From contig NW_020194627.1 of NCBI RefSeq assembly GCF_002865645.1, positions 1-64,000 on the forward strand: 64,000 bases of DNA. The letters are read 5' to 3'. The first letter of the stretch is position 1. Every line of letters starts with the position of its first letter. Positions 24,790 to 36,462 of this stretch are shown here, piece after piece. Origin of the DNA: Hyaloscypha bicolor E. Lineage: Eukaryota; Ascomycota; Leotiomycetes; Helotiales; Hyaloscyphaceae. The notes below the pieces were generated by a model. It had not been told where the DNA came from. It worked only from the letters and a program-made list of their open reading frames with translations, and did not search any database. The position numbers and the translations under genes were made by a program.

Positions 24790-25300
24790 CAACTAGACAG
24801 AGCACTAGTTCTGGGAGTTCTAAAGCTTATTTCTCTACTAATATTAGGACCTTAATAAGCTAGGGGCACGGCGTTCGGCGCCTTCGGCTCCTTACAGGAG
24901 CGTATATATACGTATATCTTAAGTACAGGAAGCGTACATATATTCTTGAGGATGTACTTCCTAAGCGATTACAAGTAAGGGATAGAGGAACGTGCATCTT
25001 GTCCACCTTTTATACGTATACCGGAGGCTAAAGAATAGCCGAAAAAGAAAGCCTTACTTTATGATAAAATTATAAAAATTAGCTTGCGAAGTGCAGGGGA
25101 AGGGGGCTAGAAGAGAATCTAATTCTCAATTGTATAAGCACCCGTTCTAGGGTTTACCCAGAGAGGGTGCTTATATATTCTAATCAGAGTTAGCCTCCTG
25201 TCACTTCCCCTTTGGGCGTACACCCATGTTTTAGGAATGCTATGCGAGCAAAACAGGGATGTTGCAGGGATTGGCAGGGGCACACTGTTTTTGTATCTAT
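24790..25300 (-). repeat. Dispersed repeat family R, copy 1
   Basis: In reverse orientation this stretch matches 40985-41450, and part of it matches 54209-54622. Shared blocks: CCCAGAACTAG at one end, CCTTAATAAGCTAGGGGCACGG, GGCTATTCTTTAGCC, and at the far end GGCAGGGGCACACTG / GGAATGCTATGCG. It contains no open frame and no obvious terminal inverted repeats. The segment at about 25085-25200 has no counterpart in the other copies. Confidence 0.75.
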
Positions 25301-25454
25301 ACAGAGAATCGGCATTGCCGATCCCGAAAAGTACTAGCGCTCCAGATTTTCGGTCCTTCATCCCCCTCCCTGCTCCAGGACCATCCAACCTCATATAGAC
25401 CATTTTCTTGTATTGATATTATAACGATGCTCTTTAATGAAACAATGAATCCGT

Positions 25455-26695
25455 TCAATATACGTAGTACTGATCTTCCTCTTCCTCATCTTCGGAATCT
25501 TCGAAATCGTCGTATTCTTCGTCAGAGTCTTCGTCGGAGTCCTCGTATTCGCCCGATCCTTCAGCTTCTTCACTAGAGTCTTCTTCGTCAGACTCTTCTT
25601 CGCTCATACGGTGCACAGTAGCAGGCAAATTGCATGACATATGCTGATTATTAGCCATAGATATCAGATCATCCCACAGGTCATCCCTCTCTGCACGAAA
25701 CTCCGTTTCGTCTCGCCAATGCGGCACCCATGCCAACCCATAGTCCACGTATAGATAATTCTCAAATCTAATCAGTTCCATGTGCGAATGGTGATTCGGA
25801 GGAAGAGCACTTACAGACCGAAGAGCCCGATCAATAAACAGGAAGGCGAAAGTGGCCCAGCTCTTAGTTGATTCCGCATCCGACAAAAATCTCCCGCCTC
25901 GAAACTCTACGGTTCCCGAACCATTATGGAGTGTGTTATTAAAATTCCAAAGAACTTTTCGCTCCTCGCCCTGCATATACTTTACCAACTCCGCCGTCGA
26001 TCTGAAGCTACGGATTCGCCTGCGGCACTCAATCAATCCTTCCTCGTTCTTCAGCCAGCCGAAGTCATTCCATAGCTGGGTGTCCTTCACAGAGCTGTTT
26101 GGAATACAGTATTTGTTGTTCCTTCGAAATTCAGGAAGAATAGTGAGAATATGATCCTCATGAATGATCGTGGCAAGGGCGATTTGCTTGAGCTCCCCCA
26201 ACGTGAAGCTCCGGGTCGAGGGAGCAACATGTATATGACTTCCACACGACAGGTTCGAGTCCGTTAGGTCAGAGCTAAGCCAGAAAAGATCCTCCATCGC
26301 TGTCCAGAATGCGTCAATTTCCACCTCCCAGCACGATGATACTTCGAATTTACGCGACACAGCCTCAAGCGCAACTGTAACGGGTGTATTAGCCGTCTGG
26401 CTCTTGACAAGAGAAGCAGTTAACCTCGCTGGAATGAGATATAGACAGTCGTACCCTCGTGATCCTCTGCTTTTAGAGATCCATCTCTTGTAATGTACCA
26501 AACGTTGTAGTTGGTGCCCTTTCTCCTGTTTCCTCTATTCCAATCGGCTCTGATATCGTAACATCCGGCGAGCCTCCGAGCAAGCGCCTCGTAATGCTGA
26601 ACGTCATGTGAGCGATATTTTCTTGGCTGAACTACCGCTTCAATCTCGATTCCAAAACTAAGAGGAGGATCGCAACGTCCAGCGGTATTGACCAT
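25455..26695 (-). CDS. Amidoligase-family protein 1 (PF12224-like)
   Basis: Two exons (26695-26455, 26374-25455) with an 80-nt intron give 386 residues. Hallmarks of the putative amidoligase family (glutamine-synthetase-like carboxylate-amine ligase fold) are present: FGIEIE at 14-19, CGSHIHV with His 127 and 129, and TVEFRGGR at about 235-242. These are the expected metal/ATP-binding positions. The C-terminus is a roughly 45-residue, strongly acidic Glu/Asp/Ser tail ending YYVY. The intron lies at the same codon and phase as in the downstream paralogue, just before an LEAVS motif, supporting both models and common descent. The predicted reaction is ATP-dependent amide-bond formation between a carboxylate and an amine; substrates unknown. 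Confidence 0.85.
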
Positions 26696-27500
26696 CTCGG
26701 AAATGTTCCACGGGTTTTGACACGTCCTAATCGGGAAGGAACGGCTGGGTCATATAATCGACTTTAAGGGTCACAGTAGTCAATACTCTAAAGTGATCCC
26801 GGCGCACAAATCCTCAGGTGGCGCGGGACGCGATTCCTTGCTTCGTCATGGTACACAAACTGCCTGACGCCTCAAAGCCTTGCATCGCAGACTTTGGTGG
26901 TGTGGCATCTGTCTATGTCCCAGAGCAAGAGAGAATGAGGCGAGGTGGCTTGAATTGTATACTTCCATTCGATGAAAATCCGTGTTCATTCACCTTCCAT
27001 ACCCTGCCTGGCACCTGGGCGGACCATGAGAAAAATTGCCAGCGATGTATATTCAGCCTCGAGGCTCCGCATGGCGTCAGGCTGTATCTTTTGAGTCATC
27101 AGCACCTGGCATCTGGTTCTAAATCATGTATGGCCATATCCGGATCACTGAGTGATTGTGGTGCAGAAGGCGTTGTTCGGTATTCTGCAAGTTCGAAACT
27201 TGAGAGCTTAACAGGGCGTATTCGCAAATTACGCCGTCACGGACAGCTGGGCTTGCATTAGCCCGCCGTTTGGGCAAGTATCCCGGGCGTTGCGCCCCAT
27301 GAGGCGACCATTCAGGTTGACCACCTCTTGATATCCCTCACGGTGTGGTCACAAATGCACGAACATGATAGTCGATGTCCAGTACTCCGTATACTAGTCT
27401 TGATTCGTTCACTTGGCCACACCCACACCACGCTCCGCCTGAAACCTTTCAAATCAGCGGCAAACAGCACCGCATTCGACCGCGGACTTTGGGCCGACCT
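26696..27500. other. Spacer between the two amidoligase genes
   Basis: About 0.8 kb separates the 3' end of amidoligase 2 from the start of amidoligase 1. A 147-codon + strand frame (26818-27261) is open and Cys-containing but has no recognised motif or close neighbour exon. I do not call it a gene. Confidence 0.35.
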
Positions 27501-28573
27501 TCACGCCCAGGGCTCCTTCTCACTCATCATCTTGAAGCTACTTGGCAGATGTTCATCAATTTTCAGAAGCTTTGCACTGCTCCTCAATTTCGTCCAGAAC
27601 CGGGCTACTTCTGCAGCCTTTCCATTGTGAGAGACACAATATGGCCCTGGAGAGTTTACAAGATTCTGCACCACTTGTTAGCTATGCACTGCTTTTGATT
27701 TCATGTGCTGCCTTACTTCTTGCAGTGCCATGGCAATGAACGTGACGGCAAAAGAAAGCCAAGCCAGCGTCCTCAAATGCCCTCGCATATGCCGGCCGCC
27801 CCGAAACTCAACCGTATAGGTTGGTGGATACCCAGCGGTTGGTCCTCGTGCCAAATTCTGGAAATTCCAAAGCGTTCTTCTACTCTTCACGTCTTGTCCA
27901 CTTCCTTGCATATATACGACCAACTGACTAAAGTCTGCGCATGCCTTGATGTCGTTTGAGATCAGCCGCAAGGCGGCAGGGGTGCGCTGTTCGAACAATT
28001 CCCTCATTCTGCCCGGTCGTTTTGAGTTGCGTACACAATATGGATTATCTCGCCGTGCTGTAGGTAGGAGAGAAAAGACATATGGCTCATAGATACACGC
28101 CGCAAAAGCGATTCGTTTGGCATCATCGAGACTGAAGTTCGCACCCAGAGATCCGATGTGAATGTGGGTCCCGGCTGATGGGTTCATCTGAACTTTGAAC
28201 ACAATCCTCAAAGACTCCCAGAACAATTTGATTTGATCTGCGTAGTCTCCATTTAGCGTCATTTTTGGCGAGACGGCTTCCAAGCTCACTGGGAAGGTTG
28301 TTAGTACCATTTTCAAAGAGCTTCCACTTTGAGAACTCATGGAATGCTCTACTTACCTTGTGGCTCCACAGCGTGAAGGGATGCATCAGTTGTGATGAAC
28401 CATTTATCATAGTGATCGGGTCGGTCAACTGATGCTGCAAGACCTCGGTTCTCCAAGGCTTTTTGAAGTCTGTCGTAATACTGCTGGGGCCTCCAACCCT
28501 CCCTTACTTTCCAGGGCTCGCCAACAACCTCGATCTCGACCCCGAAACTAAGCCGCCTCAGGGGGGTAGACAT
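27501..28573 (-). CDS. Amidoligase-family protein 2 (PF12224-like)
   Basis: Three exons (28573-28357, 28288-27717, 27665-27501) with 68 and 51-nt introns give 317 residues. It shows FGVEIE at 10-15, GTHIHIG with His 114 and 116, and TVEFRGGRH further on, matching the first gene. The second intron (GTAAGG…GCTAAC…GTGCAG) removes an early stop and adds a 55-residue helical, basic C-terminus; without it the protein would end at 27678. It lacks the acidic tail of amidoligase 1. Same strand and shared intron position mark the pair as a tandem duplication that has diverged considerably. Biochemical role is inferred only from the family. Confidence 0.83.
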
Positions 28574-29295
28574 GATGCAAAACCACCTCTAGAAGTGCAA
28601 ATATAGAAAGAAAATGTATTTGAAGATGGTGGGCCTGAACCTCTCCCTATACTCACAAGGTCGAGGAGAAGATTGTGATTGCCGTCCCAGCCATTAGATA
28701 TCAGGCAAATGAGGACGTGAGACCAACGCTAACAGTACTTGATCGCCTCATGAACTTGCGCCCAAGCAAGGCCAACCCTTCATTCGTGTTGCAGGACGGC
28801 AGAAGCTTGGAAGGACTCTCATTTCAAGACACCGTCCATGAGCTGGACGGGTCGACTTGGTTGTCCGCAAACGAACAAATCACATATCCCGGACGAGCTG
28901 CAACAGCTGTGAATAGGCGAATAGAGTACGGACCAAATCACAAAATCGAAACTCCGTTGAAATTCTCATCAAGACCTCAAAAGCTGGGCGTTGGTTGTTT
29001 CACATGAGACCACTGGTCTTCGTGTGCAACTGCAGCTCATGTGCAGAAATTCGGGCGCAGCATGCAGCTAGTTGTTAGCTCCGTCACCTCCCCGAGGCTG
29101 TGTGCAAAGGCACCCTGCAAACACTGCGTGGCAAGCCAAACGTCCACCCATTCTAGGCTCCAGCTGCTCCACGCAAGACTCACACTACAGGGCGCAATGA
29201 CAATGGGAGTTTGGCAACTTTTGATAAAGCTCGCAACCGTGTCGTCTTTCGAAAATACTAACATTTCGCAAACCTCACTACAGCAAGAAAACACG
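28574..29295. promoter_or_regulatory. Divergent intergenic region, amidoligase 2 / cyclotransferase
   Basis: The 0.72 kb between two head-to-head start codons is the only place a shared promoter could lie. A + strand frame runs in from 29041 into the cyclotransferase but starts well before the conserved domain. Another frame at 28675-29007 has no recognisable motif. No clear TATA box or binding site was identified. Confidence 0.4.
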
Positions 29296-30138
29296 ATGTT
29301 TTCCAAGCCATCGGGAAATGGCCAGACGATGTATTTTGCATATGGTAGTAATCTCCAAATGAAGCAGATGGCGAAACGCTGTCCAGAGAGCCGCTTGATC
29401 GGTTCCGCGACACTTCACAGTTATCGATGGCAGATCAACGAGCGGGGTTATGCCAACGTTGTTGCAGATAGTCAAAGTTCTGTCGAAGGAATCTGTTATC
29501 TCCTCAGCGACAAAGATGAGGCCAGATTGGACCGCAGTGAAGGTGTTCATACGGGGGCATACGAGAAAGAAGAGCTTCATGTAGAGCTAGTGTGCGCACC
29601 GGTAGCTTTTGTGGGCCGAGACGTCGAGCAGATTGTAAATGATGGGAGCCTCGATACACTTTGCAGAAACGCCGAAGAACAGCACAGATGGGGCGACAAC
29701 CATCGGAGATCGAGTTCGGTACCAGTCGAAAGAAGATCCAGGACAATATTGGACGGGCCTAGGAAACAGGGCGAGTTTGCGAAAGCCTTGGTGTATTTGA
29801 GCACGTCGTATACGAGGGATGGTCCGCCTCGAGACGAGTACATTGACCGCATGAACTTGGGCCTGATTGATGCACTTGCATTAGGTGTATCGCGACGCTT
29901 CGTCAACAACACGATCAAGCCACGGATCAGCATAAAGCCCAAGCAAAGGCCCAGAGGAAAGGGCACGATAGCTGCCAGATCCAAACAACCCAAGGCAACC
30001 CAAGAATCGGAGAGAAGACTGACTCGTGGACGGAGGACTCATCCGGCATCACGAGTTGACGTGATCCACGGAGATGGGTATGATTTGTCGTATGTTTCAG
30101 GGCCTGTTTCGCAGGAACGCATGTCTTTTGAATACTAG
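29296..30138 (+). CDS. Gamma-glutamylcyclotransferase-like protein
   Basis: Single exon, 280 residues. I start at the ATG at 29296, because the conserved domain begins within about 13 residues with YFAYGSN, the substrate-binding loop of the GGCT/AIG2 fold. The in-frame upstream ATG at 29041 would add 85 residues unlike the family. A Gly/Tyr-rich catalytic neighbourhood (SEGVHTGAYEKEEL) supplies the expected acidic catalytic residue. After the domain comes a basic, disordered C-terminus (KPKQRPRGK, ESERRLTRGRRT) that resembles a nuclear-localisation or nucleic-acid-binding tail. The enzyme family releases gamma-glutamyl groups as 5-oxoproline. Its divergent position next to two amidoligases suggests it trims or recycles their product; that is inference. 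Confidence 0.85.
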   Translation: MFSKPSGNGQTMYFAYGSNLQMKQMAKRCPESRLIGSATLHSYRWQINERGYANVVADSQSSVEGICYLLSDKDEARLDRSEGVHTGAYEKEELHVELVCAPVAFVGRDVEQIVNDGSLDTLCRNAEEQHRWGDNHRRSSSVPVERRSRTILDGPRKQGEFAKALVYLSTSYTRDGPPRDEYIDRMNLGLIDALALGVSRRFVNNTIKPRISIKPKQRPRGKGTIAARSKQPKATQESERRLTRGRRTHPASRVDVIHGDGYDLSYVSGPVSQERMSFEY

Positions 30139-30179
30139 TAATTATCAATATCCAATACTGGCACTCAATACTCGTTATT

Positions 30180-31690
30180 CAACGTTAGTATCCGTACAAA
30201 TTAGTGGTGTTTCGTAAGATACATAACTATTATAATTACGGAGGTTTCAGCATTATAGCCACTAACTTATTTAGCCTCTATTTTTAGCCTCACTAATCCC
30301 CCACTTGTTCTTTCCTAATAATTAGTAAGTAGTGCCTATAATTATAAAGTATTATAGCTAAATATTTATTTTTATTAAGAGGCTAAAGTAATTAATTTAT
30401 TAATTACTTTATTATACCTTTATTATGCCTTTATTATAAAAAAGATATTATAATATTATATAATAATTTAATTATAATTAAGTCGCGACTCTTTAAAGAA
30501 GCTTATAAATATAAATAAAATAAGTATTTAAATACTAGTAATTAAATATATAAGAAATATATTTGATTTTAGTATTTAAAGATTATAAAATAAGTACTTA
30601 GTATTTTAAAATAAGTATATAGCAGAAACTCGATATAATAATATTAATTTTAGTATTCTTTTCTAATAATATATTATAGTATTATTATATTAAGAATTAT
30701 ATATACTTATATAAAAATAACAAAAGTTAAAAATAATATATTAAGAAACCCTTTAGTAATAGCTTTTTAATGCTTTTTAAGCTAATAAGGGCTTATAAAA
30801 TAATAAGATTAATAATTTATAACTTCGAGTTACCGGAATTTGAGAAATAAAAGGCCTTATAAAAAAGTGAAATTAATTTATTAAGTTTAATAATTTAAAT
30901 AATATTATATTAAAAGAATAATCTCCGAATTATAAATTCTTATAATAATAATTATAAGCCTAGGGCCAAAAAATAATAAGGCTTTATAACTATATTATAT
31001 TATTAAAAATATTACTAAATCGAGACTTATTATATCGAGTTTTTATTATATAATTAATAAATGAAATTTTATAAAGAAATTTAAATAGTTAATTAAATAA
31101 TAAAACTAATTCAAGAAATATTTAATGTAATATAAATATAAAAAGAAGATTTTTTTAAAAAAAAGTAAAGAAGTATTTTCTTTATAACTATTTATATTAG
31201 TTTTAATTTATATTATAAAAAAAGTATAAAGTATATTATAATATATATAGGATCGCATATAACTAAAAGATATATAATAAACCTCGAATATTATAGGTAT
31301 TAATGAGGGAGATTAATTAGGGAGATTAATAGCCCTTTAATATTATAATTATATTATTATTTATATTATAGGCTTTAGGCTTATAAATTACTAGATATAT
31401 ATATATATATTATTAGAAGCTTCTATTTAGAGAAGGCTTCCCTGAACCTTATAAAAGAAATAGAGATTAGTTTTATACTGAATTTAATACTATAGTTTTA
31501 TAACTTACTAATAAATACCTTATATATATTTTTAAAAAGTATTTATTTTAAATTTCTTAAGAATTTAAGCTTATTTAAGTAGCTTTTAGAGTCTTAATTA
31601 ATTAATACTAATATATAACTAATATACTTAATAATTACAAGACACGAAATATAAGTCGAATTCTATTAAATTCCCTTAAACAGTGGTCTA
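30180..31690. repeat. AT-rich, RIP-like repeat block without genes
   Basis: About 1.5 kb of very low GC with stops in every frame and many TTATAA/TATTAA runs. Composition changes abruptly at both ends. I could not match it to another repeat in the window or find terminal repeats, so the original element is unknown. Confidence 0.7.
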
Positions 31691-32580
31691 ACTAGTATAG
31701 TGGGGAATCAGGGGACGGTCACGTGGCTGGGTCAAGTGCTCTCGGCTGTCCACTACCCACATATATAGCTCTCTCCCCTCTCTTCTTCTCTCCTTCTCAC
31801 GATTATAGTATCCTGAGTACTCGAGTTCTCAATATATATTTTAGTGTCCCCACGTGCCCCTCTTCACTAGTAGCCCAATTAGTGGACAACTAGTGATATA
31901 ACTACTATCTTAACTAATTTCTCATAAGACATGTTTCGGGAGTTTATATTTTTTATAAGACAGCCTAAAAATAGCAAAAATCGAGAGAAGGGGAAGAGTG
32001 CTCTCCATTCTCATAGGCTATTCTGGGAGTACTGGGGCAACTTCAGGGTGAATAGCCATGATGCTTTTGCTTCCACATAGAGAACAAGCGTAAATCTCAC
32101 ACGTGATTATTTGGAGGTTGGGGTTTGCTCACTTTGTCGCAATCCGCGTCTGATTGGTGCATAAGCATGTCGGACTTCAACCCGAGAATCTTCATCCATC
32201 TCACTTTTGCAATAAGGAAGCACCTCCACAAATCAGTATCTCTCCTATTTCTGGTTAGCCCGCCCATGGGCGAAGCTCTGTAGCATTCGTTCAAACGTCC
32301 CTTCTACGCGGGGTTCCAGTTGGTCGAGGCCACAGACCAACTCAAATCCTCTCCTTGCCGCCCCTTATGCGCTTACAATCCCCTTGGCCGTTTTTGCTGT
32401 ACTGCTCGAAATTCTCCCTCCCCTGCTCATTCCATTACACATATAGCTTCATAATGATCTCATTCTATCTTTAAGAAACGAGCTTAGCCAGGATTGAGAT
32501 TAGAGTCCAGCTTTCGTGGTAGTATGGGATGATGAGGACGGGTTGCAACATTTTCGGCAGGCTTCTTGATAGGGGCTTTC
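31691..32580. other. Intergenic; promoter/LTR-like stretch, no gene
   Basis: Normal-GC sequence. At 31740-31830 there is a TATA-like ACATATATAGC followed by a CT-rich tract and CACGTG-containing segments, which could be an old LTR or promoter. No paired copy lies in the window. No coding frame is supportable. Confidence 0.35.
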
Positions 32581-35389
32581 CTAGCGTCTACTATCGTAGC
32601 CATCGTAGTTTTGGAAGGGATTGAGCTTCTCCCCTCCATGGTTTGCATAAGGCGTACTTAACCTCTCCGGAGTTGGAGTTGCCTTTTCTCGGGGCTTTCT
32701 CACGGGATCCGGGCCTGCACCAACACCGGGAAAATCTTTGAAAATATCTCCATCCCGGCGGAATAACTCGCGGAATACGGACTCCGAGTCACTGAATCTG
32801 AAAACGAAACGAGCTGGACCAGGCTCGCCGGATATGTAGCCTCCATCGCTTACGCCAGGGGCAGCGCTGGGCTTGTCACGTTGCGTGACGTAGCTTCCTC
32901 TCGGTGCTGGAGGCTCGTCGCCAGCACCAGGTGTGTTGGGCATGAAGCCTTTCCGATTCGTAGCACTCGAGCTGCGTTCGACTTTGCCGTTGCGTTCGCG
33001 TTTCTCGCGCTCGTGTTTCTCGCGACGACGGCGACGGCGTTCCAGGGCTTCTTCCTCGTCATGGGCAGCTGGGATAATTAGCACTTGGTACGTTCGATTA
33101 AGGGGCAAGACAAACCTCTGATTTGCTGAGTGGCTTCTGCATAGGCTTGAACTTCCTCTCTGGATAGAACTCTCCAGACGATAACGAAGTCTTCTCTAGC
33201 TTCAAAGCGCTCCTTGCCAAGTTCTAATGCTTCGGGGTTTACTAGCTTTCGACTGATCTTCGTCCACCGAGCGTCGGGAGGAATACCGTCGTTCTTGGCG
33301 TCCTTGAGGGGAGCAACGCCTTCTCGGATTGGTTCTGGCGGTTCAGGGAACTTCTCACGGGGAGGACGAAGGATGCCTTTGGGTTTTCTGAGTGGTTCAT
33401 TTTCTGGAGGAGGAACAATGACTAAAGGGACCTTGGCTGTTGGATCACGAGGCTCTGCGCCAGCGCCCTGCACAATATCCGTCCATCTATGAATTTCTCG
33501 TAAATTTGAATCTCTTCTCTCGTCTCGTTCCGTGGCTTTTGGTCTGCGGCCTGTTGTATGTTCTTGCCCTATATTATCTTGTACCGTGCCCTCCGGATGA
33601 CCGTGGTAGACTTCATCCTTCTCGAGCAGGGAAGATTCGTTGGAATTTTGCAAACTATTCTTCCCCAAATTAGGCCCTCCAGCTGGCCTAAAGTCACTAT
33701 TCAAATAATTTGTAGCCTCATCGTTGCGGATTGGTGATGTGAGGCCGGGCGAAATCCCACGGGGAGTACCGGGAGTCGTCGCTTTATATGTGCGAATTGT
33801 TGGTGGTGGTGTGAGGCCGGACGACATCCCACGGGGATTACGAGGAGCGACGTCCACGGGCTTGTCACTTGCTGCAACAGCGCCAACTTCACCTATGTTG
33901 TTTCGAGGATGATTGGGTTTCACAGTCTGGGATGTTTCGCTTGCAGATTGATATGATTTGAGTCCAGCATGAGATACAGTGTTGTAATCGTCACCAGAGA
34001 TTGTGAGCTGTTCAAGTCCGGATAATTCTTGTAGCGTATCCTCATCCGGAGTTTTCTTAGCAGTGCCTACAAGAGCATGATCAGCTAGAGGTACTAAAAC
34101 GTTGCCAATATGGAAATAAAAGAGCTTGATTCGACGCTTTCACATGCGCAGAATTCGACAGCAACAAACAAGTGTCACCTAGAGTCCACAATACTTTGAA
34201 GCCTACAGCACAGGTAGGGAAGTCTCAATAGATTGACTCATTATAAGCTCCAGCAGGCAAACAAAGAACATATACCAGACTCTTCGAACAGTAACATTAA
34301 AAAGGGTTGAAAAACTTACTGGAAAGAATCCATTCATGTTGCAGTGCTTGCGACGCTGACGGCCTATCCTTTGGCTCCGTGACGAGAAGGTACCGAAGGA
34401 ATTTTGAGCCCGTACTCTTTATACCACAGTCGAACAGGGGATCAACTGGAAAAAGAGACTTGTCTTGACAGTATTGTACCAAGGCTGGGATGGTAAATGG
34501 AACACTCCCAGAGACCAGCCGATATGCAATGCAGCCCACAGCCCAAATATCAATTGCGTCGGTGTAATCGGAGCTCCCATCTGGGGAATAGAGCATTTCG
34601 GGGGCCATATATGACTGTGTGCCTGCTTTCGTGTGATATGCCGTGGTATCCGTCAACTTCTTGCTCAATCCGAAGTCTGCTAGCTTCACCCACCACATCG
34701 GTGGGCCGTGAACGACCAAGACGTTCTAGAAGACACAAGACATTAGCTCCTCAGTTTCAGGCAAAAGAAAGAAACTAAGCCAAAGAAGTTTTGGTATAAC
34801 AGTAAGAGCTGACCTGCGGCTTCAAATCTCGGTGCGCAAACATTTGCCCGTGCATAATCTCTAGTCCTGAAAGTATCTGCTCGATTATGCTCTGAGCCTC
34901 GCCCTCCGATATCTTTCCTGAATGTGCCGTGATATTTTTCTCGAGATCCCCCAGAGGAACGTATTCCATTGCAAGGAAAATATCGGATTTGTCCTTAAAC
35001 CAACCAAAGAAGTCAATAAAGACTGCAGCTTCTCGAGACTATATATATGTAAATAATTAGTCAGAGCCTGGTGGAGGGGACAAGGCGGCTTTTACCTTTG
35101 GCTTGGAAAACTCCAGAAGAGCCTTTAATTCTTTTTCGCACTCCATATTTGTCAGGTTAGTTCCCATCATCGCGATCCTCTTCACAGCTCTTGCTCTCCC
35201 ATCCTGCCTGTTCCTTTCCAGACGGACCTCCCCAAAGCCACCGCGTCCTAAAAGACGCTCGACCTGCCATATTGTCGTCTCTGGCCGGCGTCTTATGTTC
35301 CTAGCAGGATCAGATACATAATGCGTCTCCTCCACACAATCTTTGTGAACGATTGCGTTGATGTGCCAATGTTCTATGTCGGAGGACAT
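32581..35389 (-). CDS. Ser/Thr protein kinase with long C-terminal region (DUF8035-like)
   Basis: Five exons read leftwards (35389-35096, 35038-34814, 34725-34320, 34066-33116, 33068-32581) and give 787 residues. The kinase domain (about 45-310) has the Gly loop GRGGFGEV (48-55), VAIK-type Lys70, an alpha-C Glu, HRDLKPQN (167-174), DFG (190-192) and GTQSYMAPE, so it should be active. The C-terminal half is Pro/Gly-rich with a duplicated PRG(M/I)S(S/P)GLT motif. A conserved block (FVIVWRVLSREEVQAYAEATQQI) runs into an Arg/Lys/Glu coiled region; I recognise this as DUF8035-like, common in fungal proteins of unknown role. An in-frame Met at 35665 would add 92 mostly hydrophobic residues; I prefer 35389. 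Intron 3 is unusually long (253 nt). Confidence 0.87.
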
Positions 35390-35878
35390 ACTCCAGGGTG
35401 GGGTGAGGCTAGCCAGGCGCTGACCTTGCCATGTGTTCGAACACCAGATCAGCAATAACAATGAGAGCTCGTAGGCGCGAGGGCTGTGCGGTAGCATAAG
35501 CAGGAAGTAGTCCTTCCAGCAAGTTTCATTCTCGACGATCGTGATCCCAGTCGGACGGTGTGTGGGTGTAAGTTCTGCTCCGGATCTTCTTGTGCGCTGC
35601 TTCAGCCTCAGCCACAAAAGCTGCAGGGCGCATCCAAACAGGAAAAGCGGCGCTGAATGTATCAAGTTGAGTTGGAAGATTTTAGATGTTATCTTTGCAT
35701 GATCTCCGTTAAAGCTCTGGTATGTTTAAAATTTACTTCTCCGGATGTTTTTAGGCGATTTTTATTACTAGATACATTATTCACCCTTTCCAAGTCTGAT
35801 GGGACTTTACTATGATTTGGGACATTGAAACAGAGTGCCGCTTTTTCTGTCCATCACGAGGCTGGCTAGGGGCCACCC
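35390..35878. promoter_or_regulatory. Upstream region of the kinase gene
   Basis: About 0.5 kb between the preferred kinase start and MITE copy 2. It contains the alternative start at 35665. Nothing else is recognisable. Confidence 0.35.
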
Positions 35879-36462
35879 GGGAAAACGTAAAACGAACCCC
35901 CCATTTGGGGTGTCCATAGCCCACTAACCCAAAGTAGAGGCGCTCGGACAGGAACACCAAAACTTTGGCTTTTTCTTTAACTTAATTTAATTTAATGAGG
36001 AATTGATATAATTTAATACTTGTTTTATTTCCTCATAGCGCTAATTAATAGCTATTTAAATATAAGCTTTTTATAAAATTTGGATTAGTAATGGCTCTTT
36101 AAATTGAAGAAGTTAAAAATTTCATATTTTCTAGCCTGAAGGTAAGCTTAAAAAAGCCTAGAAATTTAGCAAATAAGTCCCTAAAACCAAATATAGAAGC
36201 CCTATAAGTCCCTAATTTATAGGGCCTTATAAGGCTTAAAAACTAGAACTTAATTAATTAGTATATAAACTCCCTTAAATTAAAATACCAAGGAATGTTT
36301 TTATTATAAGTTAAGAAGCACGTAATTATAATATGAGAGTTATAATATAGTAGCTTATACTTATATTAAAATATTTAACTTGAGATTTTTAAAGAGCGTA
36401 GATAGCCAATTACAAGTCGCCAACACCCCTGCCCCAAAAGACAAGGTCGTTTTACTTTTCCC
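35879..36462. mobile_element. MITE family C, copy 2 (584 bp)
   Basis: It matches copy 1 at 11282-11850 along its whole length, with the same orientation, the same GTAAAACGA…TCGTTTTAC termini and the same AT-rich core. Ends are placed at GGGAAAACGTAAAACG and its partner near 36462. No clean target duplication remains, suggesting an older insertion or altered flanks. It lies in the intergenic space between the kinase gene and the HeLo/pseudokinase gene. Confidence 0.82.

Noticed and set aside
26818..27261. 147-codon + strand frame between the amidoligases
   Set aside because: No recognisable domain and no splice partners; listed only as spacer content.
30180..32050. Possible full retrotransposon in the AT-rich block
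   Set aside because: No LTR pair, primer-binding site or pol motif could be identified.
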